DNA from: Clostridiales bacterium
GTDB taxonomy: Bacteria > Bacillota > Clostridia > Oscillospirales > Oscillospiraceae
Assembly: GCA_004555705.1 (NCBI GenBank)
Contig: SFHI01000004.1
Span: forward strand, 1 to 64,000
Length of the DNA: 64,000 nucleotides
Direction: 5' to 3'
Shown: positions 53,137-61,587 of the stretch, in pieces
How the letters are laid out: every line of letters starts with the position of its first letter
Position numbering within the stretch: position 1 is the stretch's first letter
The notes under the pieces: generated by a model
What the model was told of the DNA's origin: nothing
The model's database searches: none
The model's input: the letters and a program-made list of their open reading frames with translations, nothing else
Made by a program: the position numbers and the translations under genes

Positions 53137-54991
53137 GAAAATCACACTGCGCGAAACATGGCGCACCCATCTTCGCGCTTACCGGGATGTCCGCGCCTAT
53201 TGCCCGGGGCTGTTCGCCGCCACGGCCCTCTATACCGCCGTGAAAGCCCTGAGCCCCTATGTGACCATCTGGCTTTCCGCCCGGATTCTGGACGAGCTGG
53301 CGGCCCAGCGAAGGCCGGAAGCGCTCTGGAAATGGGTGGCTGCCGCGCTGATCGCGGGTGCCCTCCTGACCCTGACGGTGGGGGCGCTGGAGCACTGGGT
53401 GAATACGCTGTCCGCCCGGTTTACCTACCGCAAATACCATATGCTGGCGGACAAGATGCTCACCATGGACTTTGCGGATGTGGACAACACCCGCACCCAC
53501 GACCTCCGTTCCCAGATCTACCAGAGCGAAAGCTGGGCCGGATGGGGCATCAACCAACTGTATGCCCAGTTTCAGGAGATGACCCGGGGACTTTTCGGAA
53601 TCCTGGGGGCCATCGCCCTCACCGTAAGCCTGTTCACCCGTAAGGTTCCCGAAACGGCGGGCCGCCTCACCGTATTAAACCATCCCCTGTTCTTCGCGGC
53701 ACTGGCAGCACTGCTGGGGGGAATCACCTTTCTCAGCCCCATCCTTCGGAACAAAGCCAAGGCCTACTGGGCAAGCTGCGCCGAGGATGCCCGGCTGGGG
53801 AACCGAATCTTCGGGGCCTTCGGTTTCCTGTCCTCGGATCAATTCCGGGCCATGGACTTTCGGATGTACCGCCAGCAGGAAATCTGCCGCAGCTATCTGG
53901 ATCGGGATGAAGTATTCGGTGTCCGGGGGAAAATGGCAAAGCTTGCCCATGGCCCCATGGGTTTCTGGGCCGCGGCCTCCTGCGCCGTCAGTGTTGTGCT
54001 GACAGGCTTTGTCTATGTCTTTGTCTGTCTGAAAGCCTGGGCTGGGGCCTTCGGAGTAGGCAGCGTAACCCAGTACGTGGGTGCGGTCACTGCCCTGTCC
54101 GGCAGTATTTCCACATTGGTGGAGGCTGTGGGAACCCTGAAAGCCAACGTTCCCTTCATGCGCACCCTCTACGAGTTTCTGGACATTCCCAACGCCATGT
54201 ACCAGGGCAGCCTGACCACGGAGAAACGCTCCGACCGCAATTACCAGATTGAGTTCCGGGACGTATCCTTCCGCTACCCCGGCGCGGAAAGCTGGGCCCT
54301 GCGCCACGTAAATATGAAGTTCCGGGTTGGCAGCCGACTGGCCATTGTGGGGGAAAACGGCAGCGGCAAAACCACCTTCATTAAGCTATTGTGCCGCCTC
54401 TACGATCCCCAGGAGGGCCAGATTCTCCTCAACGGCATCGACATCCGCAAGTACAACTACCGGGACTACATGGGAGTCTTCTCCGTGGTGTTCCAGGATT
54501 TCCAGCTTATCTGCCAAAGCCTGGGGGCCAACGTGGCGGGGAGCGCCCAATACGACTCGGAACGGGTGAAAAAGGCTCTGACGGATGCCGGCTTTGGGGA
54601 GCGGCTTTCCACCCTGGAAAAGGGCCTGGACACCATCCTCTACAAGGACCTGAGCAAGGATGGCGTGGACATCTCCGGTGGCGAAGCCCAGAAAATCGCC
54701 ATTGCCCGGGCCCTGTACAAGAACGCCCCCTTCATCATTCTGGATGAGCCCACCGCCGCCCTGGACCCTCTGGCGGAGGCGGAAATCTACAGCAAATTCA
54801 ACGAGATTTCCGGGGACAAAACCGCCATCTACATCAGCCACCGGCTGTCGAGCTGCGTTTTCTGCGATGAAATCGCCGTATTCCACCAGGGCCAGGTCAT
54901 TCAGCAGGGCACCCATGAGGCGCTTCTGGCAGACACGGATGGAAAATACCACACCCTCTGGACCGCCCAGGCACAGTACTATACCCGCTAG
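53120..54991 (+). CDS. ABC exporter half-transporter B (membrane plus ATPase)
   Basis: This 623-residue partner of the previous gene has six membrane helices in residues 30-330. The ATPase domain has Walker A VGENGSGKTTF near 412, signature DISGGEAQ near 517, Walker B FIILDEPTAALDP and switch ISHRL. Both partners keep a catalytic glutamate after Walker B (DEP), so neither site looks degenerate by that criterion. The ATG at 53120 overlaps the previous stop by 17 nt and has GGAAGGAGGGG directly upstream. The substrate is unknown; no precursor peptide gene was found beside it. Confidence 0.92.
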   Translation: MEQNSEKITLRETWRTHLRAYRDVRAYCPGLFAATALYTAVKALSPYVTIWLSARILDELAAQRRPEALWKWVAAALIAGALLTLTVGALEHWVNTLSARFTYRKYHMLADKMLTMDFADVDNTRTHDLRSQIYQSESWAGWGINQLYAQFQEMTRGLFGILGAIALTVSLFTRKVPETAGRLTVLNHPLFFAALAALLGGITFLSPILRNKAKAYWASCAEDARLGNRIFGAFGFLSSDQFRAMDFRMYRQQEICRSYLDRDEVFGVRGKMAKLAHGPMGFWAAASCAVSVVLTGFVYVFVCLKAWAGAFGVGSVTQYVGAVTALSGSISTLVEAVGTLKANVPFMRTLYEFLDIPNAMYQGSLTTEKRSDRNYQIEFRDVSFRYPGAESWALRHVNMKFRVGSRLAIVGENGSGKTTFIKLLCRLYDPQEGQILLNGIDIRKYNYRDYMGVFSVVFQDFQLICQSLGANVAGSAQYDSERVKKALTDAGFGERLSTLEKGLDTILYKDLSKDGVDISGGEAQKIAIARALYKNAPFIILDEPTAALDPLAEAEIYSKFNEISGDKTAIYISHRLSSCVFCDEIAVFHQGQVIQQGTHEALLADTDGKYHTLWTAQAQYYTR

Positions 54992-54998
54992 AACAAAC

Positions 54999-55244
54999 GA
55001 TAAATTGTTGTTTACAGCACGAAAAAAGAAACTGTCATTGCGAACCAGTCCGCTTAAGTGGTGTGGCAATCCCCCGGTTGAGCGGAACCAGGAAACGATT
55101 ACCACCAAAAATCGCAACGACTTCCATTCTTCCGGGCACTTTTCGGTACATTTTCCCTCTAACCGGGGGATTGCCACACCAGCGTGCGCGCTGGTTCGCA
55201 ATGACAGAAAACTTGAGGCACAAACTTGTAAACAACAATTTACC
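54999..55244. repeat. Palindromic repeat with GTCATTGCGAACC core (locus 8)
   Basis: Outer arms GATAAATTGTTGTTTAC and GTAAACAACAATTTACC enclose inner arms CTGTCATTGCGAACCAG (55032) and CTGGTTCGCAATGACAG (55207), with CCCCCGGTTGAG and AACCGGGGG inside. It lies between convergent genes. Confidence 0.85.
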
Positions 55245-55279
55245 TCCATCTCTGAAAATGAAAATCCTATCCGCAAAAA

Positions 55280-55306
55280 CGGCCTGCCGGGTTTTCCGGC
55301 AGGCCG
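55280..55306 (-). terminator. Intrinsic terminator of the oxidoreductase-sulfite reductase operon
   Basis: On the minus strand CGGCCTGCCGG and CCGGCAGGCCG pair perfectly over 11 bp around AAAAC and are followed by TTTTTGCGG, 26 bp past the stop. Confidence 0.85.
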
Positions 55307-55331
55307 CTTTGTTGGAATGTACAATTCGGAA

Positions 55332-57896
55332 TCAGCAGGTAGCGCCGCCCTTGACGGTCTTCTTCAGCACCGCTTCCTTGTCGATGGAGTCGGACAGCAG
55401 CTTCTCGTTGACATAGTCAAAGCCCAGACGCGCCACCGTATCGGCAAACCGCTCGCCGGAGATGCCCTCGTCCCGGAACAGCAGGATCGCCCGCTCGACC
55501 ACGTCCATGACCTCCTCCTCGGTGGTAAAGATTTTGGTCAGAGGGATGCCGTGGGCAACCCGCTTGCCCCAGCGGCCGCCGATGAGAATCTTGAAGCCCT
55601 CCTGGTACTCCTCCAACGCGCCGAAGGGGCACTTGCCCTTGCAGCGGCCGCAGTTGTTGCACTGGTTCGGGTCGATGTGGATCTTGCCGTCCACCATGTG
55701 GGCAACCTTCACCGGGCAATTCTTCTCCACCTGGCACACCTTGCAGCCCCGGCACTTGGTGAAGTCCACCATGGGCACCCGCTGGCCCACAATGCCCAGG
55801 TCGTTCAGATCAGGCTTGACGCAGTTGTTGGGACAGCCGCCCACGGCGATCTTGAACTTGTGAGGCAGGGTCACGCCGTGATAGCCCACATAGAACTTCT
55901 CATGGAGCCGCTCGGACAGGCCGAAGGTGTCGGCCAGACCGTACTGGCAGGTGGTGCCCTTGCAGGAAACCACAGGACGCACCAGGCTACCGGTACCGCC
56001 GGTGGTAAGGCCATGCTCGTTCAGGAAGTCGATCAGGGGCTGTATATCCGCGTGCTTTACGCCCTGAATCTCCAGGGTCAGACGGGTGGTCATGGTCACC
56101 GCCCCGGAGCCGAACCGCTCAGCGGCCTCGGCAATCACCCGATGCTCCTCGGAGGTGATTTTGCCGTTGCGGGTAATGACCCGGACATTGAACACATCGG
56201 GGTACCGCTTATCCTGCAGGCAGCCCAGGCCCTTCACCCGTTTGATCTCCTCGGGGGGCAGGACGCCGCCTTCAAACTGGACCTTCACATTGTTCACAAA
56301 CAGGCCACCCTCCAGGGCACGGGTGGCGGTGTAGCCAAAGGCTTTCAGCCGGTTCTGCAGGAAGTAGCCACGCTTGCCCTTGGCGCAGACCAGCAGCAGC
56401 TTCGCGTCCTTGTCCAGTCCCTCAATGGGGCCGTTGACCTTGGCCAGGTCCACCCACTTGGCGCCGGGAATGGCGGGAGCGGGGCTCACATCGATGACCT
56501 TGTAGCCCCGGGCCTTTCCGGCGGCGTACTCGGCAGGGGTGAAGCTCTCGTACTCGCCGGCCAGCTTGTTCTCCAGGATGTAGCAGGCCTGGACAAAGGG
56601 ATGGATGGCCGTGGAGAAGGGAGGCGCGTAGGCAAAGTCCATGGTGTCGAAATCCTCCACCCTGGCACCCATAGAAATACCGCAGACGGCGATATCCACC
56701 ATCTTGTCCACGCTGCCCGCGCCCACTACCTGGATGCCCAGGAGCTTATGGGTGGCTTTGTCCGCAATGAGCTTGGTGACGAAGGTGGCCGCGCCGGGAT
56801 AGTAGTGGGCCTTGTCATCGGTGACGCAGGTGGCGGTGATCACACCGTAACCGGCAGCCGCCGCCTGCTCCTCGGTCAGGCCGGTGCGTCCGGCGTTCAG
56901 GCCCTCGGCCAGCTTCACCACGCCGGTGCCCAGGCAGCCGCCGTAGGGAGCGTCCTTGCCGGTGAGATTCTTGGCCAGGAGCCGTCCGGTGATGTTGGCA
57001 GTGGAGCCCATGGCGGACCACTGACCCTTTCCGGTGACCCGGTTCGTCACCATAGCGCAGTCGCCTACGGCGTATACGTCGGGAAGATTGGTTCTCTGAT
57101 GATCGTCCACCACGACGGTGCCCTTGAACAGTTCCACGCCGGAGCCCTGCAGGAAGGAGGTCGCGGGGCGGACACCGATGGCCAGAACCACCACATCGCC
57201 CTCGAAATTGCCCACGCCGGTGCGGATGCCGGTGGTCTTTTCGCTGCCCAGGACTTCCTCCAGCCCCGCGCCGGTGATGATGCGGATACCCTTGCTCTGC
57301 AGCTGACGGCGCAAATATCCCGCCACCTCGGCATCAAAGAGGTTCGGCATGATCTGGCTGGCCATGTCCACAACGGTGACCCTCAGGCCCTTGGCCAGCA
57401 GATTCTCCGCAATCTCCAGGCCGATGAAGCCGCCGCCCACTACCACAGCGGAGCGGCACTTGTTCTCGTCCACGTAGGCCCGCAGACCGATGGCATCGTC
57501 CGGGGTGCGCATGGTGAACACACCGGGAAGCTCCGTGCCGGGAACGTTGGGAACAAAAGGAGCCGCGCCGGTAGCGATGACCAGCTTGTCATAGGAAACC
57601 GTCTCGCCGTTGGCAAAGGAAACGGTCTTGGCCTCCGCATCCACGCCCACGGCCTCCATTCCGGTTCTGACCACCACACCGGTGAGCCCGGTGTACTTGG
57701 CGGGGGTATTGACGATCAGCTCGTCCCGGGTCTCGATGCCGCCGCCCACATAGTACGGAAGGCCGCAGCCGGCATAGGAAATATCCTCCCCTTTGGTGTA
57801 AACGGTAACCTTGGCGCTTCGATCCTGCCGCTTCAGCTTCGCGGCAGTCTTGGTGCCGGCGGCAACGCCGCCAATGACAACAACATTCATACTCAT
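55332..57896 (-). CDS. Fusion of CoA-disulfide-reductase-like flavoprotein, rhodanese and siroheme sulfite reductase with ferredoxin domain
   Basis: This 854-residue multidomain enzyme has four parts. Residues 1-450 form a FAD/NAD(P)H disulfide reductase with C44 in YAGCGLPYY and two Rossmann motifs (VVVIGGVAAGTK; VVVGGGFIGLE). Residues 460-545 form a rhodanese with the CxxGxR loop CAKGKR (C504). Residues 570-705 form a siroheme-[4Fe-4S] sulfite/nitrite reductase domain with SCKGTTC (C645, C650) and GGCPNNC (C688, C692). Residues 710-760 hold two [4Fe-4S] ferredoxin motifs. It probably moves electrons from NAD(P)H to sulfite or handles persulfide sulfur. It is cotranscribed with a YeiH transporter. 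Confidence 0.88.
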   Translation of the reverse strand: MSMNVVVIGGVAAGTKTAAKLKRQDRSAKVTVYTKGEDISYAGCGLPYYVGGGIETRDELIVNTPAKYTGLTGVVVRTGMEAVGVDAEAKTVSFANGETVSYDKLVIATGAAPFVPNVPGTELPGVFTMRTPDDAIGLRAYVDENKCRSAVVVGGGFIGLEIAENLLAKGLRVTVVDMASQIMPNLFDAEVAGYLRRQLQSKGIRIITGAGLEEVLGSEKTTGIRTGVGNFEGDVVVLAIGVRPATSFLQGSGVELFKGTVVVDDHQRTNLPDVYAVGDCAMVTNRVTGKGQWSAMGSTANITGRLLAKNLTGKDAPYGGCLGTGVVKLAEGLNAGRTGLTEEQAAAAGYGVITATCVTDDKAHYYPGAATFVTKLIADKATHKLLGIQVVGAGSVDKMVDIAVCGISMGARVEDFDTMDFAYAPPFSTAIHPFVQACYILENKLAGEYESFTPAEYAAGKARGYKVIDVSPAPAIPGAKWVDLAKVNGPIEGLDKDAKLLLVCAKGKRGYFLQNRLKAFGYTATRALEGGLFVNNVKVQFEGGVLPPEEIKRVKGLGCLQDKRYPDVFNVRVITRNGKITSEEHRVIAEAAERFGSGAVTMTTRLTLEIQGVKHADIQPLIDFLNEHGLTTGGTGSLVRPVVSCKGTTCQYGLADTFGLSERLHEKFYVGYHGVTLPHKFKIAVGGCPNNCVKPDLNDLGIVGQRVPMVDFTKCRGCKVCQVEKNCPVKVAHMVDGKIHIDPNQCNNCGRCKGKCPFGALEEYQEGFKILIGGRWGKRVAHGIPLTKIFTTEEEVMDVVERAILLFRDEGISGERFADTVARLGFDYVNEKLLSDSIDKEAVLKKTVKGGATC

Positions 57897-57925
57897 AACT
57901 CCTTTATGTATTGATTATTAGCTTA

Positions 57926-58993
57926 TCAGCCGATATACCCGGCGAAAAGAAACGCGAAAGCATAGGAGGCAACCGCCACACACAGCCAGGTTATTCCGCC
58001 CAACGCAATGGGCTTCAGGCCTTTGGAGAACACATCCTTGAACTTGATTTTGAAGCCCACACCGGCCAGTGCGGCAGCAAACAGGTATTTGCCCAGCTTG
58101 CCAAGCAGCTTCACCCCCGCATCGGAGAAGAATCCGAAGGTGTTGAGCCCCGCCATGACCACGAACCACAGGATGAACATGGGGAAGGTTTTCTTCACCA
58201 CAGCCAGAGCGGTGTCGCCCTCGGCGGCCTCTCCATTTTTCTTTGCCCTGGAGGCCATAATCAGCGTCCATGCCAGGGCCACGAAAATCAGCATAGTGGT
58301 GCGTACCAGCTTCACATTCAGAGCACCCTGGAAGTCGGGGTCACCAACCATGGCCTGATAGGTGGCCTGGGCCCCGGCAACGGAGGAGGTGTCGTTGATG
58401 GCCGTGCCCGCCACAAAGGCAAACTGATTGGGGGTAAAGCCCAGCGCCTGAATCAGGTAGGGATAGGAAAAGGCCGCCAGGGTGTCGAACAGAAAGATGG
58501 CTGCCATGGCGAAAGCGATCTCGCTTTCCTTGGCCTTGATGATCCGGCTTAAGGTGGCGATGGCCGTGCCGCCGCAGATGCAGGTGCCGCCGCCCACCAG
58601 GATGGAGGTGTTCTCCGTGACGCCGATTTTCTTTCCTACGAGAAGAGCTACCGTGAAGGCCAGCAGGATGTTGAAAAGAATCAGCGGCAGTGCCCGGACG
58701 CCCGTTCCCAGAATTGCTGCAAAACTCAGGGTACCGCCGGTGGCGATGATGCCCCAGTTGAGGAACTGCTTGGAGCAGTAGGTGGTTCCCTCCTTGAATT
58801 CCTTACTGACGGTGGGCAGGAGGTTGCACAGGATCATGGATACGAGCAGCGCAAGCATTGGGCCGCCGATGACAGTTCGGTGGAACAACCGTGCCTGCAA
58901 GTCCGTGCTCATATTGGCCAATACGCCAATCACAACGCACAGCACAATTGCCAAAACCTTGCCCCACTTCATAATACCGGTCTTTTCGTTCAA
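57926..58993 (-). CDS. YeiH/UPF0324 family putative sulfate/sulfite exporter
   Basis: This 355-residue protein has about ten membrane segments. It belongs to the YeiH (conserved hypothetical integral membrane, PF03601) family, annotated as putative sulfate exporter. Characteristic stretches are LVGGGTCICGGTAIATLSRII near residue 140 and AFVAGTAINDTSSVAGA near 195. TTG at 58993 is chosen: GGAGGG precedes it by six bases, whereas the upstream open frame has no such site. It lies 29 nt upstream of the sulfite-reductase fusion, so sulfite or another sulfonate-derived anion is the likely cargo by context. Confidence 0.85.
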   Translation of the reverse strand: MNEKTGIMKWGKVLAIVLCVVIGVLANMSTDLQARLFHRTVIGGPMLALLVSMILCNLLPTVSKEFKEGTTYCSKQFLNWGIIATGGTLSFAAILGTGVRALPLILFNILLAFTVALLVGKKIGVTENTSILVGGGTCICGGTAIATLSRIIKAKESEIAFAMAAIFLFDTLAAFSYPYLIQALGFTPNQFAFVAGTAINDTSSVAGAQATYQAMVGDPDFQGALNVKLVRTTMLIFVALAWTLIMASRAKKNGEAAEGDTALAVVKKTFPMFILWFVVMAGLNTFGFFSDAGVKLLGKLGKYLFAAALAGVGFKIKFKDVFSKGLKPIALGGITWLCVAVASYAFAFLFAGYIG

Positions 58994-59048
58994 GCATATC
59001 CCTCCAGATTCTTTTTTTCGAAACACCCAAATCAGACATTCCTTTTTT

Positions 59049-59078
59049 ATTATATCATATACGCATTTCACAAATCAA
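59049..59078 (-). promoter_or_regulatory. Sigma-A promoter of the yeiH operon
   Basis: The minus strand shows TTGATT (59073-59078), an 18-bp spacer and a perfect TATAAT (59049-59054), 55 bp before the TTG start. Confidence 0.6.
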
Positions 59079-59094
59079 CTATTTTTTCATGCCC

Positions 59095-59123
59095 TTGAAA
59101 TCTCTTCTTTCCTGTGCTATAGT
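59095..59123 (+). promoter_or_regulatory. Sigma-A promoter of the GH4 glycosidase operon
   Basis: TTGAAA (59095-59100), a 17-bp spacer and TATAGT (59118-59123), 49 bp before the ATG. Confidence 0.7.
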
Positions 59124-59172
59124 ACCCATGCCAAAACCCCGCCATGCCGGGGAAATCGGGAGGAGAACAGCC

Positions 59173-60498
59173 ATGCTGAAAATCACATTCCTGGGTGCCG
59201 GAAGCACCGTTTTTGCCCGCAACGTTCTGGGAGACGTCATGTGCACCCCGGCGCTTTGCGAGTGCGAGATTGCCCTGTACGATATCGACCCGGTCCGTTT
59301 GGACGAGAGTTACCGGATCCTTTCCGCCATGAACGCCACCGTAAACCAGGGGAAGGCCTCCATTCGAACCTACCTGGGACCAGAGAACCGGAAGGAGGCC
59401 CTGCGGGGTGCCCGGTTCGCGGTCAATGCCATTCAGGTGGGCGGCTATGACCCCTGCACCATTCTGGATTTTGAGATTCCCAAGAAATACGGCCTCCGGC
59501 AGACCATTGCCGACACCCTGGGCATCGGGGGCATCATGCGGGCCCTGCGCACCATCCCGGTGATGGAGGACTTCGCCCGGGACATGGAAGAGGTCTGCCC
59601 CGACGTGCTGCTTCTGAACTACACCAATCCCATGGCCATGCTGACGGGCTACATGCTTCGCTATACGGGGGTCAAAACCGTAGGTCTGTGCCACAGCGTC
59701 CAGGTCTGCACCTCCACCCTGCTGAAGGAGCTGGGCATGGAGGACAAGCTCCCGGGAGCCAGGGATTTCATCGCGGGCATCAACCATATGGCCTGGCTTC
59801 TCCGGGTCACTGACCGGGAGGGCAACGACCTGTACCCCGAGATTCGCCGCCGGGCCAGGGAGATGAACGCCCGGGGAGGCCACCCGGACATGGTGCGCTT
59901 TGACTATATTGACAAGCTGGGCTACTACTGCACAGAGTCCAGCGAGCACAACGCGGAATACAACTGCTTCTACATCAAATCCAAATACCCCGAGCTCATC
60001 GACCGTTTCCAGATTCCCCTGGACGAGTACCCCAGAAGGTGCGTCAATCAAATCGCCGGCTGGAAGGAAATGAGTGGGCAGCTCCTGTCCCAGTCGGAGC
60101 TGGGCCACAGCCGGAGCCGGGAGTACGCTTCCCGGATCATGGAGGCCATCGTCACAGACACCCCCTACCGGATCGGCGGAAACGTGCTGAACACAGGCCA
60201 CATCATCGAGGATTTTCCGCAGCAGGCCTGTGTGGAGGTTCCCTGCCTGGTGGACGGAGCCGGAATCCACCCCACCTATGTGGGTTCCCTGCCCCCGGTG
60301 CTGGCCGCCATGAACATGACGAACATCAATTGCCAGCTGCTGACCATCGAGGCAGCCCGGACCAGGAAGCGGGAGGATATTCTCCGGGCCGTGATGCTGG
60401 AACCCCACACTGCCGCGGAACTGTCCATTGACGATATGGCAAAGATGGTGGACGAACTTCTGGAAGCCCACGGGGACTTCATGAAAATGTACCGGTGA
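59173..60498 (+). CDS. melA: GH4-family alpha-galactosidase-like glycosidase
   Basis: This 441-residue NAD+- and Mn2+-dependent glycosidase of family GH4 uses a redox elimination mechanism. The N-terminal Rossmann motif is [18 protein letters not shown], the sugar and metal site includes [13 protein letters not shown] near residue 150, and the metal cysteine and histidine lie in GLCHSVQ near 178 and GINHMAW near 200. It is closest in appearance to melibiases rather than 6-phospho-glucosidases. The ATG at 59173 has GGGAGGAGAACAGCC upstream. The next gene starts 10 nt later. Confidence 0.88.
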   Translation: MLKITFLGAGSTVFARNVLGDVMCTPALCECEIALYDIDPVRLDESYRILSAMNATVNQGKASIRTYLGPENRKEALRGARFAVNAIQVGGYDPCTILDFEIPKKYGLRQTIADTLGIGGIMRALRTIPVMEDFARDMEEVCPDVLLLNYTNPMAMLTGYMLRYTGVKTVGLCHSVQVCTSTLLKELGMEDKLPGARDFIAGINHMAWLLRVTDREGNDLYPEIRRRAREMNARGGHPDMVRFDYIDKLGYYCTESSEHNAEYNCFYIKSKYPELIDRFQIPLDEYPRRCVNQIAGWKEMSGQLLSQSELGHSRSREYASRIMEAIVTDTPYRIGGNVLNTGHIIEDFPQQACVEVPCLVDGAGIHPTYVGSLPPVLAAMNMTNINCQLLTIEAARTRKREDILRAVMLEPHTAAELSIDDMAKMVDELLEAHGDFMKMYR

Positions 60499-60508
60499 GG
60501 AAAAAGCA

Positions 60509-61270
60509 GTGAAGATTGTGACCTTCAACATCCGCCTGGACTGCGGGATGGACGGCGAGAACAACTTTTCTTTCCGCAAGGATTTCATTCTCCGTAAGCT
60601 CCGCCGGGAAGCGCCGGACATTGTTTGTTTTCAGGAAGTGCTTCCCCATGTGGCCGCCTGGCTGAAGGAGTCGCTGCCGGAATACGATATCGTGGGCTGT
60701 CCCAGAGGTGCCCTGCTGGATGATGAACAGGCCTGTGTGGCCTACCGCAGAAGCGGCTTTGGCCTTTTGCGGATGGAAGCCTTCTGGCTCTCCCCCACCC
60801 CTAATGTGCCCGGTTCCCGATACGAGGTCCAAAGCCCCTGCCCCCGGATCTGCACGGAAATCATCCTCCAGGATCTTTCCCAGGGGAGCGTCTTTCGGCT
60901 GCTGAACACTCACCTGGATCATGAGGGCCAGCCCGCCAGGATTCTGGCAGTGGAGCAGATTCTGAAAAAACTCCGCAGCGAAACCTTCTTCCCCGGCATC
61001 CCCGTCCTCCTGACCGGGGACATGAACGCGGAACCGGACAGTGAGGAAATGAATCTGGTGACCCGCTCCTCCGGCCTTCGGAACCTGACGGAGGGAATCG
61101 GCATTACGTTCCACGGCTTCGGCAAAGAGGAACCCGCCGCCATAGACTATATCTTCGCCACCCGGGAATTCCTTTGCATCGCTCTGGAAAGATGGACGGA
61201 TCAGGAAGGCCCACTCTACCTCTCCGACCACTATCCCGTCTGCGCCCAATTGACCCTCGGTGACCGCTGA
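60509..61270 (+). CDS. Endonuclease/exonuclease/phosphatase (EEP) family protein
   Basis: This 253-residue DNase I-like metal-dependent phosphoesterase shows the family motifs in order: VTFNIR at the N-terminus (Asn7), CFQEV (catalytic Glu near 43), LNTHLDHEG (His near 134), LLTGDMNAEPDS (Asp and Asn near 169-171) and the terminal LSDHYPV (Asp-His pair). There is no signal peptide. Cytoplasmic members act on nucleic acids, phosphosugars or lipids; this one is cotranscribed with a GH4 glycosidase, which weakly favours a small phosphorylated substrate. It starts at GTG with TGAGGAAAAAGCA upstream. Confidence 0.87.
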   Translation: MKIVTFNIRLDCGMDGENNFSFRKDFILRKLRREAPDIVCFQEVLPHVAAWLKESLPEYDIVGCPRGALLDDEQACVAYRRSGFGLLRMEAFWLSPTPNVPGSRYEVQSPCPRICTEIILQDLSQGSVFRLLNTHLDHEGQPARILAVEQILKKLRSETFFPGIPVLLTGDMNAEPDSEEMNLVTRSSGLRNLTEGIGITFHGFGKEEPAAIDYIFATREFLCIALERWTDQEGPLYLSDHYPVCAQLTLGDR

Positions 61271-61307
61271 AACCGCCTTTCAGGCTATCAGCATTTCGAA
61301 GTGAAAG

Positions 61308-61513
61308 GACAAATTGGTGTTTGGCGCACATAAAAAGAACTGTCATTGCGAACCAGCGCGCACGCTGGTGTGGCAATCCCCCAATAATACAGGACGGTTC
61401 GTCAGGGCGTTTGCCCATTTTTCGTACTTTTCCCCTCTATCCGGGGGATTGCCACGCCACTCAAGCGCACTGGCTCGCAATGACAGCGTTTACTCAACAA
61501 ACGCCAATTTATC
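61308..61513. repeat. Palindromic repeat with GTCATTGCGAACC core, variant arms (locus 9)
   Basis: The outer arms are GACAAATTGGTGTTTG and CAAACGCCAATTTATC. Both arms carry the same departure from the other loci (TTGG and GTTTG), so pairing is largely kept. Inner arms run CTGTCATTGCGAACCAGC (61340) to GGCTCGCAATGACAG (61486). It lies between convergent genes. Confidence 0.85.
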
Positions 61514-61550
61514 GTTCGGTTGGATAAGGCGCATTCCTGAATAGCCACGA

Positions 61551-61578
61551 AAAAGCACCGGGAGACCCCGGTGCTTTT
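61551..61578. terminator. Bidirectional intrinsic terminator
   Basis: Perfect 12-bp arms AAAAGCACCGGG/CCCGGTGCTTTT with loop AGAC carry a T run on each strand. On the minus strand it ends the ABC importer operon, 10 bp past its stop. Confidence 0.85.
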
Positions 61579-61587
61579 GTGTATTCT

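Noticed and set aside
51295..53166. Minus-strand open frame across the first exporter gene
   Set aside because: It is antisense to an ABC protein with all ATPase motifs; the translation is compositionally biased.
54660..57914. Very long open frame (over 1,000 codons) antisense to the sulfite-reductase fusion
   Set aside because: It mirrors the GC-rich codons of the fusion gene, has low-complexity His/Gly-rich translation, runs across the repeat at 54999 and has no ribosome binding site.
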